From: Didemnitutus sp041906465
GTDB lineage: Bacteria > Verrucomicrobiota > Verrucomicrobiia > Opitutales > Opitutaceae
Direction of reading: 5' to 3'
Length of the DNA: 64,000 nucleotides
NCBI GenBank assembly: GCA_041906465.1
Contig: JAYRJE010000021.1
Span: 1-64,000 of the forward strand
Shown here: positions 41,432-50,493 of the stretch, one piece after another
Numbering within the stretch: the first letter of the stretch is position 1
How the letters are laid out: every line of letters starts with the position of its first letter
The notes under the pieces: model-generated
The model's input: only the letters and a program-made list of their open reading frames with translations
Told to the model about the DNA's origin: nothing
Databases searched by the model: none
Translations under genes and position numbers: made by a program

Positions 41432-41461
41432 ACAAAAGGCCCGCGCGGTAAGCGCGGGCCG
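41432..41461 (-). terminator. Terminator of the flotillin operon
   Basis: Minus-strand hairpin GGCCCGCGCTTACCGCGCGGGCC followed by TTTTGTTTG, about 40 bp behind the flotillin stop. Confidence 0.88.
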
Positions 41462-41501
41462 ATGGTGCCGCAGCACGAAACCGCGGCACGCGGATTTTGG
41501 T

Positions 41502-43034
41502 TCACGTCGCCTTCGGCGGCGTGCCGCTGGTGGCGCGCTCGATCAGCTTCGCGTGCAGCTCGGTTTCCGCCGCCGTCGGGGTCGATGCCGGTGCCGTCGG
41601 GGTCTGCTGGCCGAGGAAGCTTGGCAGATTAAGGCCGACGCTCTTCGCGAGTTCGTTGATCGGCAGCACGCCCTTGTAGAGGTCCTGCACGAATTGCCCC
41701 GGGCCCGTCGGCGCGGTGCCGTTGTTGCCGCCACCGCTCATCACGACGACCTTCTCGAACTGCAGGCCCTTGATCGCACCGGCCTGAATCTCGGCAATGC
41801 GCACGATGTTTTCGGCGATGAGCAGCTGCGTCGCGCCGCTGGTATCGTCGGCGACCTTGAGCAGCTTCTCGAAGCCCTGCGCCTTCGCATCGAGCAACGC
41901 GCGCGTGCCCTCGGCTTCGGCCGTGAGCTTGGCCTGGATGCCGCTCGCTTCGGCGGTGAGCTTGGCGCGTGTGCCGTCCGCTTCGCCTTCGGCGACGCGT
42001 TTGATCGCGTCGGCTTCGGCCTGCTTCTGGATGAGATAGGCGGCGGCTTGGCCCTCCTGGAGAATCTTCGCTTGCGCAGCTTTTGCTTCGGCGTCGATGC
42101 GGACGCGCTCCTTCTCCACTTCGGCCTTCACGATCTGGTCGGCTTGTTGCGCGGCCTTCTCGCGCGCGGCGCGGGCCAGTTCGGCTTCCTGCTGGGCTTT
42201 GTAGGATTCCTGGAGCGCGCGGGCTTCGGCGACCTTCTGCGCGGCTTCGGTGCGGCGCTTCGCCTCGGCCTGCTCGGTGGCGAGATCGGCATTGGATTTC
42301 GCGATGACGACCTGTGCGGTGTTCTCGCCCTTGCGCGCCTCGGCTTGGGCCGTGGCAACACGAATCGCCTGCTCGCGCTCGGCCTCGGCCTTGCCGACGG
42401 CACCGCGCTGGTTCTCCTGCGCAACGCGGATCTGCGCGTCGTTGATGGCCTTGGCGGCGGCTTCCTTGCCGAGCGCGTCGATGTAGCCGGAGTGATCCCG
42501 GATATCGCGGATGTTACCGTTGATCATCCGGAGACCGACTTTGTGGAGCTCGACTTCGACGCCCTTCGTGATGAGCGCGATGAGTTTTTCGCGGTCGGTG
42601 TTGATCTCCTCGATGCTCATCGAAGCGAACACAACGCGCATCTGACCCATGATGATTTCGGAAGCGAGCTGCTGGATTTCGTCGAGTGAGCGGCCGAGCA
42701 GGCGCGTGGCCGCGTTCTGCATCACTTCGGGATCCGTGGAGATGCCGATCGTGAACGACGCGGGCGCATCGATGCGGATGTTCTGGCTGGAGAGCGCGCC
42801 TTTCAGGTCGATCTCCATGTTGATCGGCGTGAGGTCGAGGTAGCCGTAGCTCTGGAAGAATGGCATCACGAAGGTCGAGCCGCCGTGATAGCATTTCGAC
42901 GACTGGCCGTTCGCCAGTTTGCCGTAAACCACCAGGATGCGATCCGGCGGACACATCCGGTAGCGTGAGATCAGCGTGAATACGATGATCAGCAGGAAGA
43001 GAACAACCGACGCGATAGCGATGATTTGGATCAT
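41502..43034 (-). CDS. Flotillin-family membrane scaffold protein
   Basis: A 510-residue SPFH/flotillin protein: N-terminal membrane hairpin (MIQIIAIASVVLFLLIIVFT), SPFH (band 7) domain (about 30-200, RYRMCPPDRILVVYGKLANG ... IEEINTDREKLIALITKGVE), then a long Ala/Glu-rich coiled coil with repeated EAE/AEA heptads (200-400) and a flexible C-terminus. Flotillins organise lipid microdomains and chaperone membrane proteins. The start used gives the membrane hairpin at the N-terminus. It lies 70 bp behind the NfeD-like gene, the same pairing as yuaF-floT in Bacillus. Confidence 0.92.
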   Translation of the reverse strand: MIQIIAIASVVLFLLIIVFTLISRYRMCPPDRILVVYGKLANGQSSKCYHGGSTFVMPFFQSYGYLDLTPINMEIDLKGALSSQNIRIDAPASFTIGISTDPEVMQNAATRLLGRSLDEIQQLASEIIMGQMRVVFASMSIEEINTDREKLIALITKGVEVELHKVGLRMINGNIRDIRDHSGYIDALGKEAAAKAINDAQIRVAQENQRGAVGKAEAEREQAIRVATAQAEARKGENTAQVVIAKSNADLATEQAEAKRRTEAAQKVAEARALQESYKAQQEAELARAAREKAAQQADQIVKAEVEKERVRIDAEAKAAQAKILQEGQAAAYLIQKQAEADAIKRVAEGEADGTRAKLTAEASGIQAKLTAEAEGTRALLDAKAQGFEKLLKVADDTSGATQLLIAENIVRIAEIQAGAIKGLQFEKVVVMSGGGNNGTAPTGPGQFVQDLYKGVLPINELAKSVGLNLPSFLGQQTPTAPASTPTAAETELHAKLIERATSGTPPKAT

Positions 43035-43104
43035 GGGAGGGAGGAACGAAGAAAACTCTGAACGCGAACGCGCGTCACTGAGGTGGAGCCAAGCCGCGGT
43101 GCAA

Positions 43105-43695
43105 CTACAGCGCTTCGACCAGCACGGTCTGCCGGTCAATGATGGCGGTGACCTTGATCTTGTCGCCGCTCGCGATCGGCCGCGGCGCGGCGGTGAGCGC
43201 GCCGAGCGTTTCCTGGCGGCCGCTGAAGTTCACGATCACCTGCCCGCCGGAAGCCTTCGCCGGCGGCACCGTCACATAGACGGTGCCGACCGCTCCGACC
43301 GCCTGCTCGATCTGCATCGTGCCGTCACTGCGAACGGACAAAATCATGCGCACCAGCGCGACGACGGCCACCATCAGCGCCCCGCCCGCCGTCAATGCGA
43401 TCAACAGAGCCGCCAGCAGCGACAGACCACGATCCATCGCGATGCCGCCCGCCCAGCCGAAGCCGAGAAAGAATCCCGTGAGCGGCTTCACCGAGAAAAT
43501 GCCCCCGCCGTGATCGACATCGCCGGCGTCTGGGCCGTCGAAATCGTGCGCGCCATCTCCGCCGAAGAGCGCCAGCACGGCGAGCACGAGCGACACCAAC
43601 GCGGCCATCATGCCGATGCCGTAGAAGAGCTGTTTCGCGAGCGTCAGCTCGTTCCACCAACCGCCGATTTGATCGATCAAGGCCAATGAGTTCAT
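43105..43695 (-). CDS. NfeD/YuaF-like membrane protein
   Basis: A 196-residue protein with three membrane helices (QLFYGIGMMAALVSLVLAVLALF; PLTGFFLGFGWAGGIAM; LLAALLIALTAGGALMVAVVAL) and a C-terminal OB-fold domain (VGAVGTVYVTVPPAKASGGQ VIVNFSGRQETLGAL ... KIKVTAIIDRQTVLVEAL). NfeD-type proteins are partners of SPFH proteins. A DG/H-rich loop (GGDGAHDFDGPDAGDVDHGG) could bind metal. Start is the ATG at MNSLALIDQIGG. First gene of a two-gene flotillin operon. Confidence 0.85.
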   Translation of the reverse strand: MNSLALIDQIGGWWNELTLAKQLFYGIGMMAALVSLVLAVLALFGGDGAHDFDGPDAGDVDHGGGIFSVKPLTGFFLGFGWAGGIAMDRGLSLLAALLIALTAGGALMVAVVALVRMILSVRSDGTMQIEQAVGAVGTVYVTVPPAKASGGQVIVNFSGRQETLGALTAAPRPIASGDKIKVTAIIDRQTVLVEAL

Positions 43696-43806
43696 GTGCG
43701 TGCGCAGACTACTCCAACGTGGCCCAGTGAAAAAACTACAATCCCGAAGCTTGTTGCGAAGCAAGCGTCACTTCTGCCGCGCATGCATTTTTCTCCGCCG
43801 CGCAGA

Positions 43807-44937
43807 CTACAGCCGTCGCTCAATCACCGCACCGGTCGACGTTTCTTTGAACTGCAGCGCGCGCCGCTCGGCGTTGTAGCCCTCGAGCACGATCCCGAGA
43901 TTCAACTCCACGACGTCGCCGAACGTGAACGCCCCTGCGCCGACCAGCACGCGCGGCCGATCACTGAGCCGGGCTCCGCCGATCTTCACGCTCCGCAACC
44001 AACGCGCGAACGCCAGGCTCGGCTTCGGCGAACCCGCCGGCACGAAAAACTCGCCGTCGGAACCGAGCAGCGCCGTCACCGCGTCGCGTTTGGGCCGCCC
44101 GGGCGCTTCGGGCTCCGGCGCGGCCACGATAACGGGCGCGGCCGCGGGTTTCGGCGCGACATCCACGGCGGCGTTCGGATCGTCGAGCATCTTCTCGACG
44201 AGCTCGTAGTTCGCTTTGTGTTTCTCGCCGGCGTCCTTGATGGTCGCCTTCGCCTGCTTGAGTGCGGTGAACGGCGTCGCCACAGACGACACCGTCGACG
44301 CGGCCGGCGGCGAGTCCGCGACGGCCAGCGCCGGCGTCTGATCCGCCGGGGCCACCACCGCCTGCTGCATCCGTTGATACTGAAAATACCCCGCCACGCA
44401 TCCGGCCAGCAGCAACAGGGTCGACCAACTCAGCCACCGCACCTGCGGAGGCTTCTCGGGATTGAATTCAAACGGCGCCGCGCTGCCCGGCGGCGCGAAC
44501 GGCGCGGTCGTTCCGCCCTGCGCCAAGGGAGACACCGTCACCATCGGTGTGGTCGCTGCGGCGTCGCTCGTCGCCGGACGCGCCCCGCTCAGCGCTGGAT
44601 TCGGAGTCACAACCGGGGCTCCGGGGGCGGAGGGCGACGACGAAGTCGGCACGACGTTCCGGACCGACGATACTCTGCCTTCGTCGCCCGGGCCGTCCAA
44701 GCGCCGGCGCCTGGTGGGAGGCTCGACGACACAGGAGAAGGAAGTGTCCAACGCCACGGGCCGTTTTTCCTCCGGCACGAAAGGCACGGCGGTGGCGGAC
44801 GAGACCAGACGATTGACCAACGGCGGTGGCACCGGTGGCCAACTGCCCCCCGCCGGCGGTGAAATTTCGCCGCCCGGCGTCTGGCCGGCCGAATTCGGAG
44901 GTGTTTGATCGCCCGGGGCTTGGCTCACTTCCCGCAA
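43807..44937 (-). CDS. Membrane protein with Pro-rich N-terminus, GspB-like C-terminus
   Basis: A 376-residue bitopic protein of unassigned family: Pro/Ala/Thr-rich cytoplasmic region (1-165), one membrane helix (about 168-187, LSWSTLLLLAGCVAGYFQYQ), a periplasmic linker and a C-terminal domain ending FTFGDVVELNLGIVLEGYNA ERRALQFKETSTGAVIERRL. That ending resembles the GspB/PulB-type periplasmic domain seen in secretion-system accessory proteins, but no secretion genes are adjacent. Divergent from accA. Confidence 0.6.
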   Translation of the reverse strand: MREVSQAPGDQTPPNSAGQTPGGEISPPAGGSWPPVPPPLVNRLVSSATAVPFVPEEKRPVALDTSFSCVVEPPTRRRRLDGPGDEGRVSSVRNVVPTSSSPSAPGAPVVTPNPALSGARPATSDAAATTPMVTVSPLAQGGTTAPFAPPGSAAPFEFNPEKPPQVRWLSWSTLLLLAGCVAGYFQYQRMQQAVVAPADQTPALAVADSPPAASTVSSVATPFTALKQAKATIKDAGEKHKANYELVEKMLDDPNAAVDVAPKPAAAPVIVAAPEPEAPGRPKRDAVTALLGSDGEFFVPAGSPKPSLAFARWLRSVKIGGARLSDRPRVLVGAGAFTFGDVVELNLGIVLEGYNAERRALQFKETSTGAVIERRL

Positions 44938-45010
44938 AAGCCACGGGAAAACACCCTACTCGGCAAGGAGAATTGCTTTTGATGCCACACAGACCGCGGC
45001 GGCGCCCCCG

Positions 45011-45040
45011 TTGACACGCGCCCGCGCCGCTCCCTACCCT
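45011..45040 (+). promoter_or_regulatory. Predicted accA promoter
   Basis: TTGACA (-35) and TACCCT (-10) with an 18-bp spacer, the -10 ending 9 bp before the accA ATG. Transcription would start within a few bases of the ATG, so the mRNA may be leaderless; no ribosome-binding site is seen. Confidence 0.5.
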
Positions 45041-45049
45041 TCGCACCTT

Positions 45050-46024
45050 ATGGATCGTCCCGCCTACCTGCTCGAGTTCGAGAAGCCGCTCCGCGAACTG
45101 GAAAAGCAGCTCGACGCGCTGCACCAGCAGTCGCTCGAGAACAACATCGATATGACCGCCGAGCTCGGCACGATTGAGCAGAAAATCGAGGTCACGAAGC
45201 GGGAGATCTACTCGAACCTCACGCCTTGGCAGCGCGTGCTGGTCGCCCGTCACCCGAAACGTCCCTACGCGCTCGATTACGTTGCGGCGCTCTGCACGGA
45301 TTTCCAGGAGCTGCACGGCGACCGCCAATTCAAGGACGACCAGGCCCTGATCGGAGGCACGGCGTTTTTTGACGGCCGCGCAGTCATGATCATCGCCCAA
45401 CAGAAGGGGCGCGACACCAAGGAAAACATTCTCCGCAACTTCGGCATGCCGCAGCCCGAAGGCTACCGGAAGGCGCTGCGCCTGATGAAGCTCGCCGAGA
45501 AATTCGGCCTGCCCGTGCTCACCTTCATTGACACGCCGGGAGCGTTCCCGGGCGTCGAGTCCGAAGCGCGCCACGTGTCCGAGGCGATCGCGGTGAACCT
45601 CCGAGAGATGGCCATGCTGAAGGTCCCGTCCGTCGCCGTGATCGTCGGCGAAGGCGGCTCCGGCGGCGCACTCGGCATCGGCGTGACGGACCGCGTCCTG
45701 ATTTTCGAAAACAGCTACTACTCCGTCATCTCCCCTGAAGGCTGCGCCGCCATCCTCTGGAAAGATCGCGCGCACGCCGCGAAGGCCGCCGAGGCCCTCA
45801 AGCTCAACGCCGCGAACCTCAAAGAGCTCGGCGTGGTGGACGAAGTGATCGCCGAGCCGCTCGGCGGCGCGCACAACGATCCCGCCGCCGCCGCCATCGC
45901 GCTGAAGGCGGCCTTCAAGCGCCACCTCGACGAGTTGCTCGCGAAGTCCGAGGACCAGCTTCTCGACGACCGCTACGAGCGCTACCGCGAACTCGGCCAA
46001 TACCGCGAAGTCGCCGCGAAGTAA
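45050..46024 (+). CDS. accA: Acetyl-CoA carboxylase carboxyltransferase subunit alpha
   Basis: A 324-residue subunit of the carboxyltransferase that moves CO2 from biotin-BCCP to acetyl-CoA, giving malonyl-CoA for fatty-acid synthesis. Diagnostic: YLLEFEKPLRELEKQLDAL, VARHPKRPYALDYVAALCTD FQELHGDR, GRDTKENILRNFGMPQPEGY RKALRLM, FIDTPGAFPGVESEARHVSE AIAVNLREM, GEGGSGGALGIGVTDRV and SPEGCAAILWKD. Normal length. It is separate from accD. BirA, needed to biotinylate its partner AccB, is encoded at 61.4 kb in the same window. Confidence 0.97.
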   Translation: MDRPAYLLEFEKPLRELEKQLDALHQQSLENNIDMTAELGTIEQKIEVTKREIYSNLTPWQRVLVARHPKRPYALDYVAALCTDFQELHGDRQFKDDQALIGGTAFFDGRAVMIIAQQKGRDTKENILRNFGMPQPEGYRKALRLMKLAEKFGLPVLTFIDTPGAFPGVESEARHVSEAIAVNLREMAMLKVPSVAVIVGEGGSGGALGIGVTDRVLIFENSYYSVISPEGCAAILWKDRAHAAKAAEALKLNAANLKELGVVDEVIAEPLGGAHNDPAAAAIALKAAFKRHLDELLAKSEDQLLDDRYERYRELGQYREVAAK

Positions 46025-46238
46025 CCGGCGGAACGGGGCCGCGACCGGAATCATGCTCCCCGGTGGGCGTTGGTGTCGCCACCGGCGCCTGTCGCCGCTG
46101 GTCCCGCAACGAGCGCCTTGGCGTTGCGACCTCGTCAGTCGAGAATCGCGTCTCGCCGCGGGAGCCCGGCTCCGCGTGGCGCCGGTTTCTCGCCCGCCCG
46201 GACGTTCGTTGCGGGCGTGACGTCTGCGCTACTTTGCC

Positions 46239-46925
46239 TCACCGCTTCGCGACGTAGTGCAGCAACAGCGCGCCGTCTTTCACCGGCTTCGCCGCCTTCA
46301 ATCGAAAGTGCTGTGCCGGCCGCCGCGTGTAGCCTGCTTCGGTATCGAACAACGTCGGCGTGCCGAGTGAGCCATCGCCGATCGGCATCATCAGCAAAAC
46401 CAGTTCATCGATCAGACCGGCTTTCAAAAACGAACCATTGATCCTGCCGCCACCCTGCAAGGAGAGCCGCTTGATCGGGAAAAGTTTCCCCAGCTTTCGC
46501 AGCACGAGCCGCAGATCGATCTTTCGCCTGCCCCCGATGAGGTAGGAGACGTTTTTCTCGCGCAGGTAAGCGCGATGTTCCGCCGGCACCTGTTCCGTGA
46601 GCACGGAGATGATGTGCTCTCCCTCGGCGTCGTTGCGCTTGAACTTCAACTTGCCGTGCGGATCGAGACCGACCGCGAAGCGCTTCGCCTTGTGCGGCGC
46701 GACGAAATCACCGGAAGGCACGACGAACTTTCCCCGCCGCGCCGGCTGCGGCTTCGTGTTCGTGAAGCCGCCCATCGTCACGCGGCCGACGATCCACGCA
46801 TCCCACGGGATCTTCGCCGCCTGCGCTTCATAGATTTCGTGCGCGTTGCGCACGCGCCAGTTGCTGCCGCGGATGCGACCATCCAGCGACGTCATCATGA
46901 AACAAGTCACCTGCGGGCGATTCAT
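46239..46925 (-). CDS. RibD C-terminal/dihydrofolate-reductase-family protein
   Basis: A 228-residue reductase of the RibD_C family: QVTCFMMTSLDGRIRG at the N-terminus (typical (M)S-x-DG), AWIVGRVTMGGF, the segment VSYLIGGRRKIDLRLVLRKL and the NADPH-binding LSLQGGGRINGSFLKAGLID ELVLLMMPIGDG. Riboflavin genes are not nearby and the protein lacks the RibD deaminase domain, so it may reduce another pteridine- or pyrimidine-like substrate. The 210-bp spacer to accA has only short hairpins, including CCCGCAACGA paired with TCGTTGCGGG. Confidence 0.8.
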   Translation of the reverse strand: MNRPQVTCFMMTSLDGRIRGSNWRVRNAHEIYEAQAAKIPWDAWIVGRVTMGGFTNTKPQPARRGKFVVPSGDFVAPHKAKRFAVGLDPHGKLKFKRNDAEGEHIISVLTEQVPAEHRAYLREKNVSYLIGGRRKIDLRLVLRKLGKLFPIKRLSLQGGGRINGSFLKAGLIDELVLLMMPIGDGSLGTPTLFDTEAGYTRRPAQHFRLKAAKPVKDGALLLHYVAKR

Positions 46926-47069
46926 ACCTCCCTACGAACTCACTTCGCCCCCAAAGTCGAGACCGCTCCCGCGCCCCGCCTTCCTGCGAAGAGGGATGCG
47001 TCATGCTTGTTTCCTTCTTACCGCGCGGCGAACCGCGCGCGGGGACCGGGCCGCCGAGAAAACCGTGCC

Positions 47070-47672
47070 TCAGGCCGCGAGATACGGCAGCCGCTTCGCG
47101 GTGTCCTTCACCGCCGGCACGCCGTCGAGGAGTTCGCCGATGGCATCCCAGCGGCCGTTGACGAGGGCGTCGCGCGCAGAGTCGCGCTGCGTGATCGGCA
47201 CGCGCTGGCCACCGAAACGGACCTCGAGCTTCTCGAGATCCAGCGTGATCTCGGCCGACGGATTCGCCTCCACGAACGCCGCGATCTGCGCGATGTCCTC
47301 ACGCTTGGCGTTCACGCACGGCATGCCGAGCGTCGTGCTGTTGCCGAAAAAGATCTCGGCGAAGTTCTCGGCGATGACCGCCTTGAAGCCGTATTTTTGG
47401 ATCGCCTGCGGTGCGTGCTCGCGCGAGGAGCCGCAGCCAAAGTTGGCACCGGAGAGCAGGATCGTGGCGCCCTGGTAGCGGGGCTCGTTGAGCGGGTGCG
47501 CCGCTTTCGAACCATCGGGATTGTGGCGAACGTCGTGGAAGAGAAATTCGCCGAGACCGTCGAACGTGACGCACTTCATGAAGCGCGCCGGGATGATGCG
47601 GTCGGTGTCGATGTCGTTGCCGGGAACGCTAACCGCGCGGCCGGTGACGGAGGTGATTTTGGCGAGAGCCAT
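47070..47672 (-). CDS. leuD: 3-isopropylmalate dehydratase small subunit
   Basis: A 200-residue swivel-domain subunit: VPGNDIDTDRIIPARFMKCV, then LSGANFGCGSSREHAPQAIQ and VIAENFAEIFFGNSTTLGMP are family signatures. With LeuC it isomerises 2- to 3-isopropylmalate and citramalate to methylmalate. It lies 112 bp after leuC, across a repeat pair, and forms the leuCD operon under the divergent LysR gene. Confidence 0.96.
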   Translation of the reverse strand: MALAKITSVTGRAVSVPGNDIDTDRIIPARFMKCVTFDGLGEFLFHDVRHNPDGSKAAHPLNEPRYQGATILLSGANFGCGSSREHAPQAIQKYGFKAVIAENFAEIFFGNSTTLGMPCVNAKREDIAQIAAFVEANPSAEITLDLEKLEVRFGGQRVPITQRDSARDALVNGRWDAIGELLDGVPAVKDTAKRLPYLAA

Positions 47673-47712
47673 GAAAAGTTGAGAGTTGAGGGCGGAGAGT
47701 TGAGAGAGGGAC

Positions 47713-47789
47713 TAACCACGAAATACACGAATCACACGAAAGAGGAGGATCGGGATTTCGTGTATTTGGTGTGTTTCGTGGTGATTAAT
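47713..47789. repeat. Inverted pair, AACCACGAAATACACGAA family
   Basis: Units of repeated CACGAA words in inverted orientation (AACCACGAAATACACGAATC and its near-complement), about 15 bp apart in the leuC-leuD spacer. The right arm covers the leuC stop codon. A close relative is at 56627-56722. Confidence 0.8.
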
Positions 47790-49203
47790 TGACCGCAAAA
47801 ACCTCGCGCGCGTCGGCGACGGTGCCGGTGACGGCGGCCGCGGCAACCATGAGCGGGCTCATGAGAATCGTGCGGCCGGTGACGGAGCCTTGGCGGCCCT
47901 TGAAGTTGCGGTTCGACGAGCTCGCGCAGAGCTGGTCGCCAACGAGCTTGTCGGGATTCATCGCGAGACACATCGAGCAACCGGCGCCGCGCCACTCGAA
48001 GCCGGCGGCGGCAATGACCTTGTCGAGGCCTTCCTTCTCGCATTGCAGGGCGACGATTTGCGAGCCGGGGACGGCGATCGCCTTCACGCCGGGCGCCACG
48101 CGCTTGCCTTTCAGGTATTTCGCGACCTCGCGGAAATCCGAGAGGCGGCCGTTCGTGCAGGAGCCGAGGAACGCCACGTCGATCTTCGTGCCCTTGATGG
48201 GCGCGCCGGGCTTCAGCTTCATATAGGCGAGCGCCTCGTCGATGCCGGCTTTCTCGTCAGCGGAAGTGGCTTTCGCGGGATCGGGAACGGTCTCGTTGAT
48301 CGAGATGCCCTGGCCGGGATTGATGCCCCACGTGACCGTCGGCGCGATATCGGCCGCGTCGATCTTCACGACGTCGTCGTAGTGGCAGCCGGGGTCGCTC
48401 GCGAAAGATTTCCAGCGCGCAACCGCCTCATCCCACGCGGCGCCCTGCGGCGCATACGGACGGCCTTTCAAGTAGGCAAACGTCGTCTCGTCCGGATTGA
48501 CGTAGCCGACGCGCGCGCCGCCTTCGATCGACATGTTGCACACGGTCATGCGCTCTTCCATCGAGAAGCCGTCGAACACGCTGCCGGCATACTCGTAGGC
48601 GTAGCCGGTGCCACCATTCACGCCAAGCGTGCGGATGATGTGGAGAATGACGTCCTTCGCGTAGACGCCCGGGCGGAGCTTCCCGTTCACCTCGATGCGA
48701 CGGACCTTCAACTGACCGAGTGCCATCGTCTGCGTCGCGAGCACGTCGCGCACCTGCGAGGTGCCGATGCCGAATGCGATCGCGCCGAACGCCCCGTGCG
48801 TGCTCGTGTGCGAGTCGCCGCAAGCGATCGTCGTGCCCGGCTGTGTGATGCCCTGCTCGGGACCGACGATGTGCACGATGCCCTGCTTGCCGCTCGCGCG
48901 ATCGAAGAACGTGATGCCGAACTGCGCGCAGTTCTTCCGCAACTCGTCCATCATCGCCTGCGCCAGCGGATCGGCGTAGGGCTCGACGAGCTGGTCGGTC
49001 GGCACGATGTGGTCGACCGTGGCGAACGTGCGGTGCGGCATGAGCACCGGGAGCTTGAGATCGCGCAACATGCCGAAGGCCTGCGGCGACGTGACCTCAT
49101 GGATCAGGTGCGTGCCGATGAGCAGCTGCGTCTGGCCGTTGGCCAGTTTCCGGACGGTGTGAGCGTCCCAGACTTTTTCGAAAAGGGATTTCGGGGCGGA
49201 CAT
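47785..49203 (-). CDS. leuC: 3-isopropylmalate dehydratase large subunit
   Basis: A 472-residue aconitase-family 4Fe-4S enzyme. Signatures: KVWDAHTVRKLANGQTQLLI, DHIVPTDQ, IACGDSHTSTHGAFGAIAFG IGTSQV, FLGSCTNGRLSDFR (first cluster Cys) and EWRGAGCSMCLAMNPDKL (the other two Cys). Start is the ATG at MSAPKSLFEKVWD, 12 codons inside a longer frame, as in homologues. First gene of leuCD, divergent from a LysR regulator across a CACGGAT repeat. Confidence 0.97.
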   Translation of the reverse strand: MSAPKSLFEKVWDAHTVRKLANGQTQLLIGTHLIHEVTSPQAFGMLRDLKLPVLMPHRTFATVDHIVPTDQLVEPYADPLAQAMMDELRKNCAQFGITFFDRASGKQGIVHIVGPEQGITQPGTTIACGDSHTSTHGAFGAIAFGIGTSQVRDVLATQTMALGQLKVRRIEVNGKLRPGVYAKDVILHIIRTLGVNGGTGYAYEYAGSVFDGFSMEERMTVCNMSIEGGARVGYVNPDETTFAYLKGRPYAPQGAAWDEAVARWKSFASDPGCHYDDVVKIDAADIAPTVTWGINPGQGISINETVPDPAKATSADEKAGIDEALAYMKLKPGAPIKGTKIDVAFLGSCTNGRLSDFREVAKYLKGKRVAPGVKAIAVPGSQIVALQCEKEGLDKVIAAAGFEWRGAGCSMCLAMNPDKLVGDQLCASSSNRNFKGRQGSVTGRTILMSPLMVAAAAVTGTVADAREVFAVN

Positions 49204-49247
49204 GGAAGGGAAAACAGGAAGGATTCGTGGTTCGGGCATTAGTTTCC

Positions 49248-49313
49248 TGAACCACGGATTTCACGGATAACACGGATGAAACCGATCCGTGCAATCCGTG
49301 AAATCCGTGGTCA
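49248..49313. repeat. Inverted pair, AACCACGGATTTCACGGAT family
   Basis: Tandem CACGGAT words (ACCACGGATTTCACGGATAA) followed after a few bases by the inverted copy (ATCCGTGAAATCCGTGGT). It lies between leuC and the LysR gene, in the leuC promoter region. Confidence 0.8.
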
Positions 49314-49406
49314 AAAACAAAGCGGCTTCGAGGTGTGAGGCTCAACGCGGGCTCAGAGCTTAGCAGTTTCTTGCCATAACCGGAAATACCTCTTTCATCG
49401 CCATTG

Positions 49407-50315
49407 ATGCCGCGTGAGTATCAATATCCTTTCGAGCTCCGCCACCTTGTCGCCTTCCGCGAGGTCGCGCGGCAGCTGCACTTCCGCAAGGCCGCCGAGT
49501 CGCTCGCGATCGCACAACCGGCGCTGTCGCGGACAATCGCACAGCTCGAATCCTCGCTCGGTGTCGATCTCCTCAACCGCACCCAGCGCCGCGTGGAGCT
49601 GACCGCGGCCGGCAAAGCCTTCCTCGAACGCATCGAACCGCTGCTCCGCGCGCTCGCGGCCGTGCCGGGCGACATCCAGGCGCTCGCCGGCGGCCAGGCG
49701 GGACACGTGCGCGTGGCGTTCACCGGCCTCGCGATGGCGACGGTGCTACCGGGTATCCTGCGCGAGTTCAACCGCCGCTATCCGGGCGTGCGCGTCGAAC
49801 TCAACGAGTCACCCACTTCCGCCCAACTCGACGCGTTGAAAGCCGGCGAACTCGCCTGCGGCTTTTTCCATCCCGACGAGCAGACGCCGCCGGGGCTCCG
49901 CACGCAGGTGCTGCTCCGCGAAAAAAACGGCGTGCTCCTTCCCGCCGATCACCCGCTCGCCCACGCAAAGACGCTCAAGCTCCGCGAACTGGCCGGCACG
50001 CCGTTCGTGCTTTTCCCGCGTGCGCACAATCCCGGTTTCTATGACCGCGTGCTTGCGGCATTCCAACAAGCCGGGGTGACGCCACGCATTGCCGACGAGG
50101 TGTGGCCGCGCGCCAACGCCATCGGACTCGTCCGCGCCGGACTCGGCGCGACGTTCATGTGTCCCTCCGAGGCCAAACAGTTCCCCGCCGAAGTCAGCTT
50201 CCGCCCCCTCGACGGTCCCGCCCCGGAGAGCCGGCTCGTTCTCGGCTGGCGCAAGGACGCCGCGCCCGAGCCAGCGCTGCACGCCTTCCTGCTGGTGGCC
50301 GGCGCCACCGCTTGA
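49407..50315 (+). CDS. LysR-type transcriptional regulator
   Basis: A 302-residue LysR regulator: N-terminal winged HTH (FELRHLVAFREVARQLHFRK AAESLAIAQPALSRTIAQLE) and a type-2 periplasmic-binding-like effector domain (HVRVAFTGLAMATVLPGILR ... LPADHPLAHAKTLKL). The ATG is used; a TTG one codon earlier is less likely. It is divergent from leuC, the usual place for a regulator of its neighbour; regulation of leuCD by a pathway intermediate is likely but inferred. Confidence 0.9.
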   Translation: MPREYQYPFELRHLVAFREVARQLHFRKAAESLAIAQPALSRTIAQLESSLGVDLLNRTQRRVELTAAGKAFLERIEPLLRALAAVPGDIQALAGGQAGHVRVAFTGLAMATVLPGILREFNRRYPGVRVELNESPTSAQLDALKAGELACGFFHPDEQTPPGLRTQVLLREKNGVLLPADHPLAHAKTLKLRELAGTPFVLFPRAHNPGFYDRVLAAFQQAGVTPRIADEVWPRANAIGLVRAGLGATFMCPSEAKQFPAEVSFRPLDGPAPESRLVLGWRKDAAPEPALHAFLLVAGATA

Positions 50316-50351
50316 CTGCCTCCGCCCGCAGCCGCACGCGCATCGCTCCCA

Positions 50352-50426
50352 ATGTTCCTACTAAGCAACGATGGCCCCGCCCGTTCACCGGGCACGCGTC
50401 ATGCCTTCGTTACTTAATAAGAACAT
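50352..50426. repeat. 75-bp inverted-repeat element
   Basis: 20-bp imperfect inverted repeat (ATGTTCCTACTAAGCAACGA against ATGTTCTTATTAAGTAACGA) around a GC-rich centre with a short inner palindrome. AT-rich arms stand out from the 65-70% GC context. It looks like a miniature mobile element; only one copy is in the window. Confidence 0.6.
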
Positions 50427-50493
50427 CGGGTGAACGCGGCCGGCGGGTGCCAACGCGCGTCGAAACACCCGGTGCCGGACCGGGGCTCGCGAC

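Noticed and set aside
43807..44937. Type II secretion GspB
   Set aside because: Only the C-terminal ~40 residues resemble GspB-type domains and no gsp genes are present, so it is described as GspB-like and left unnamed.
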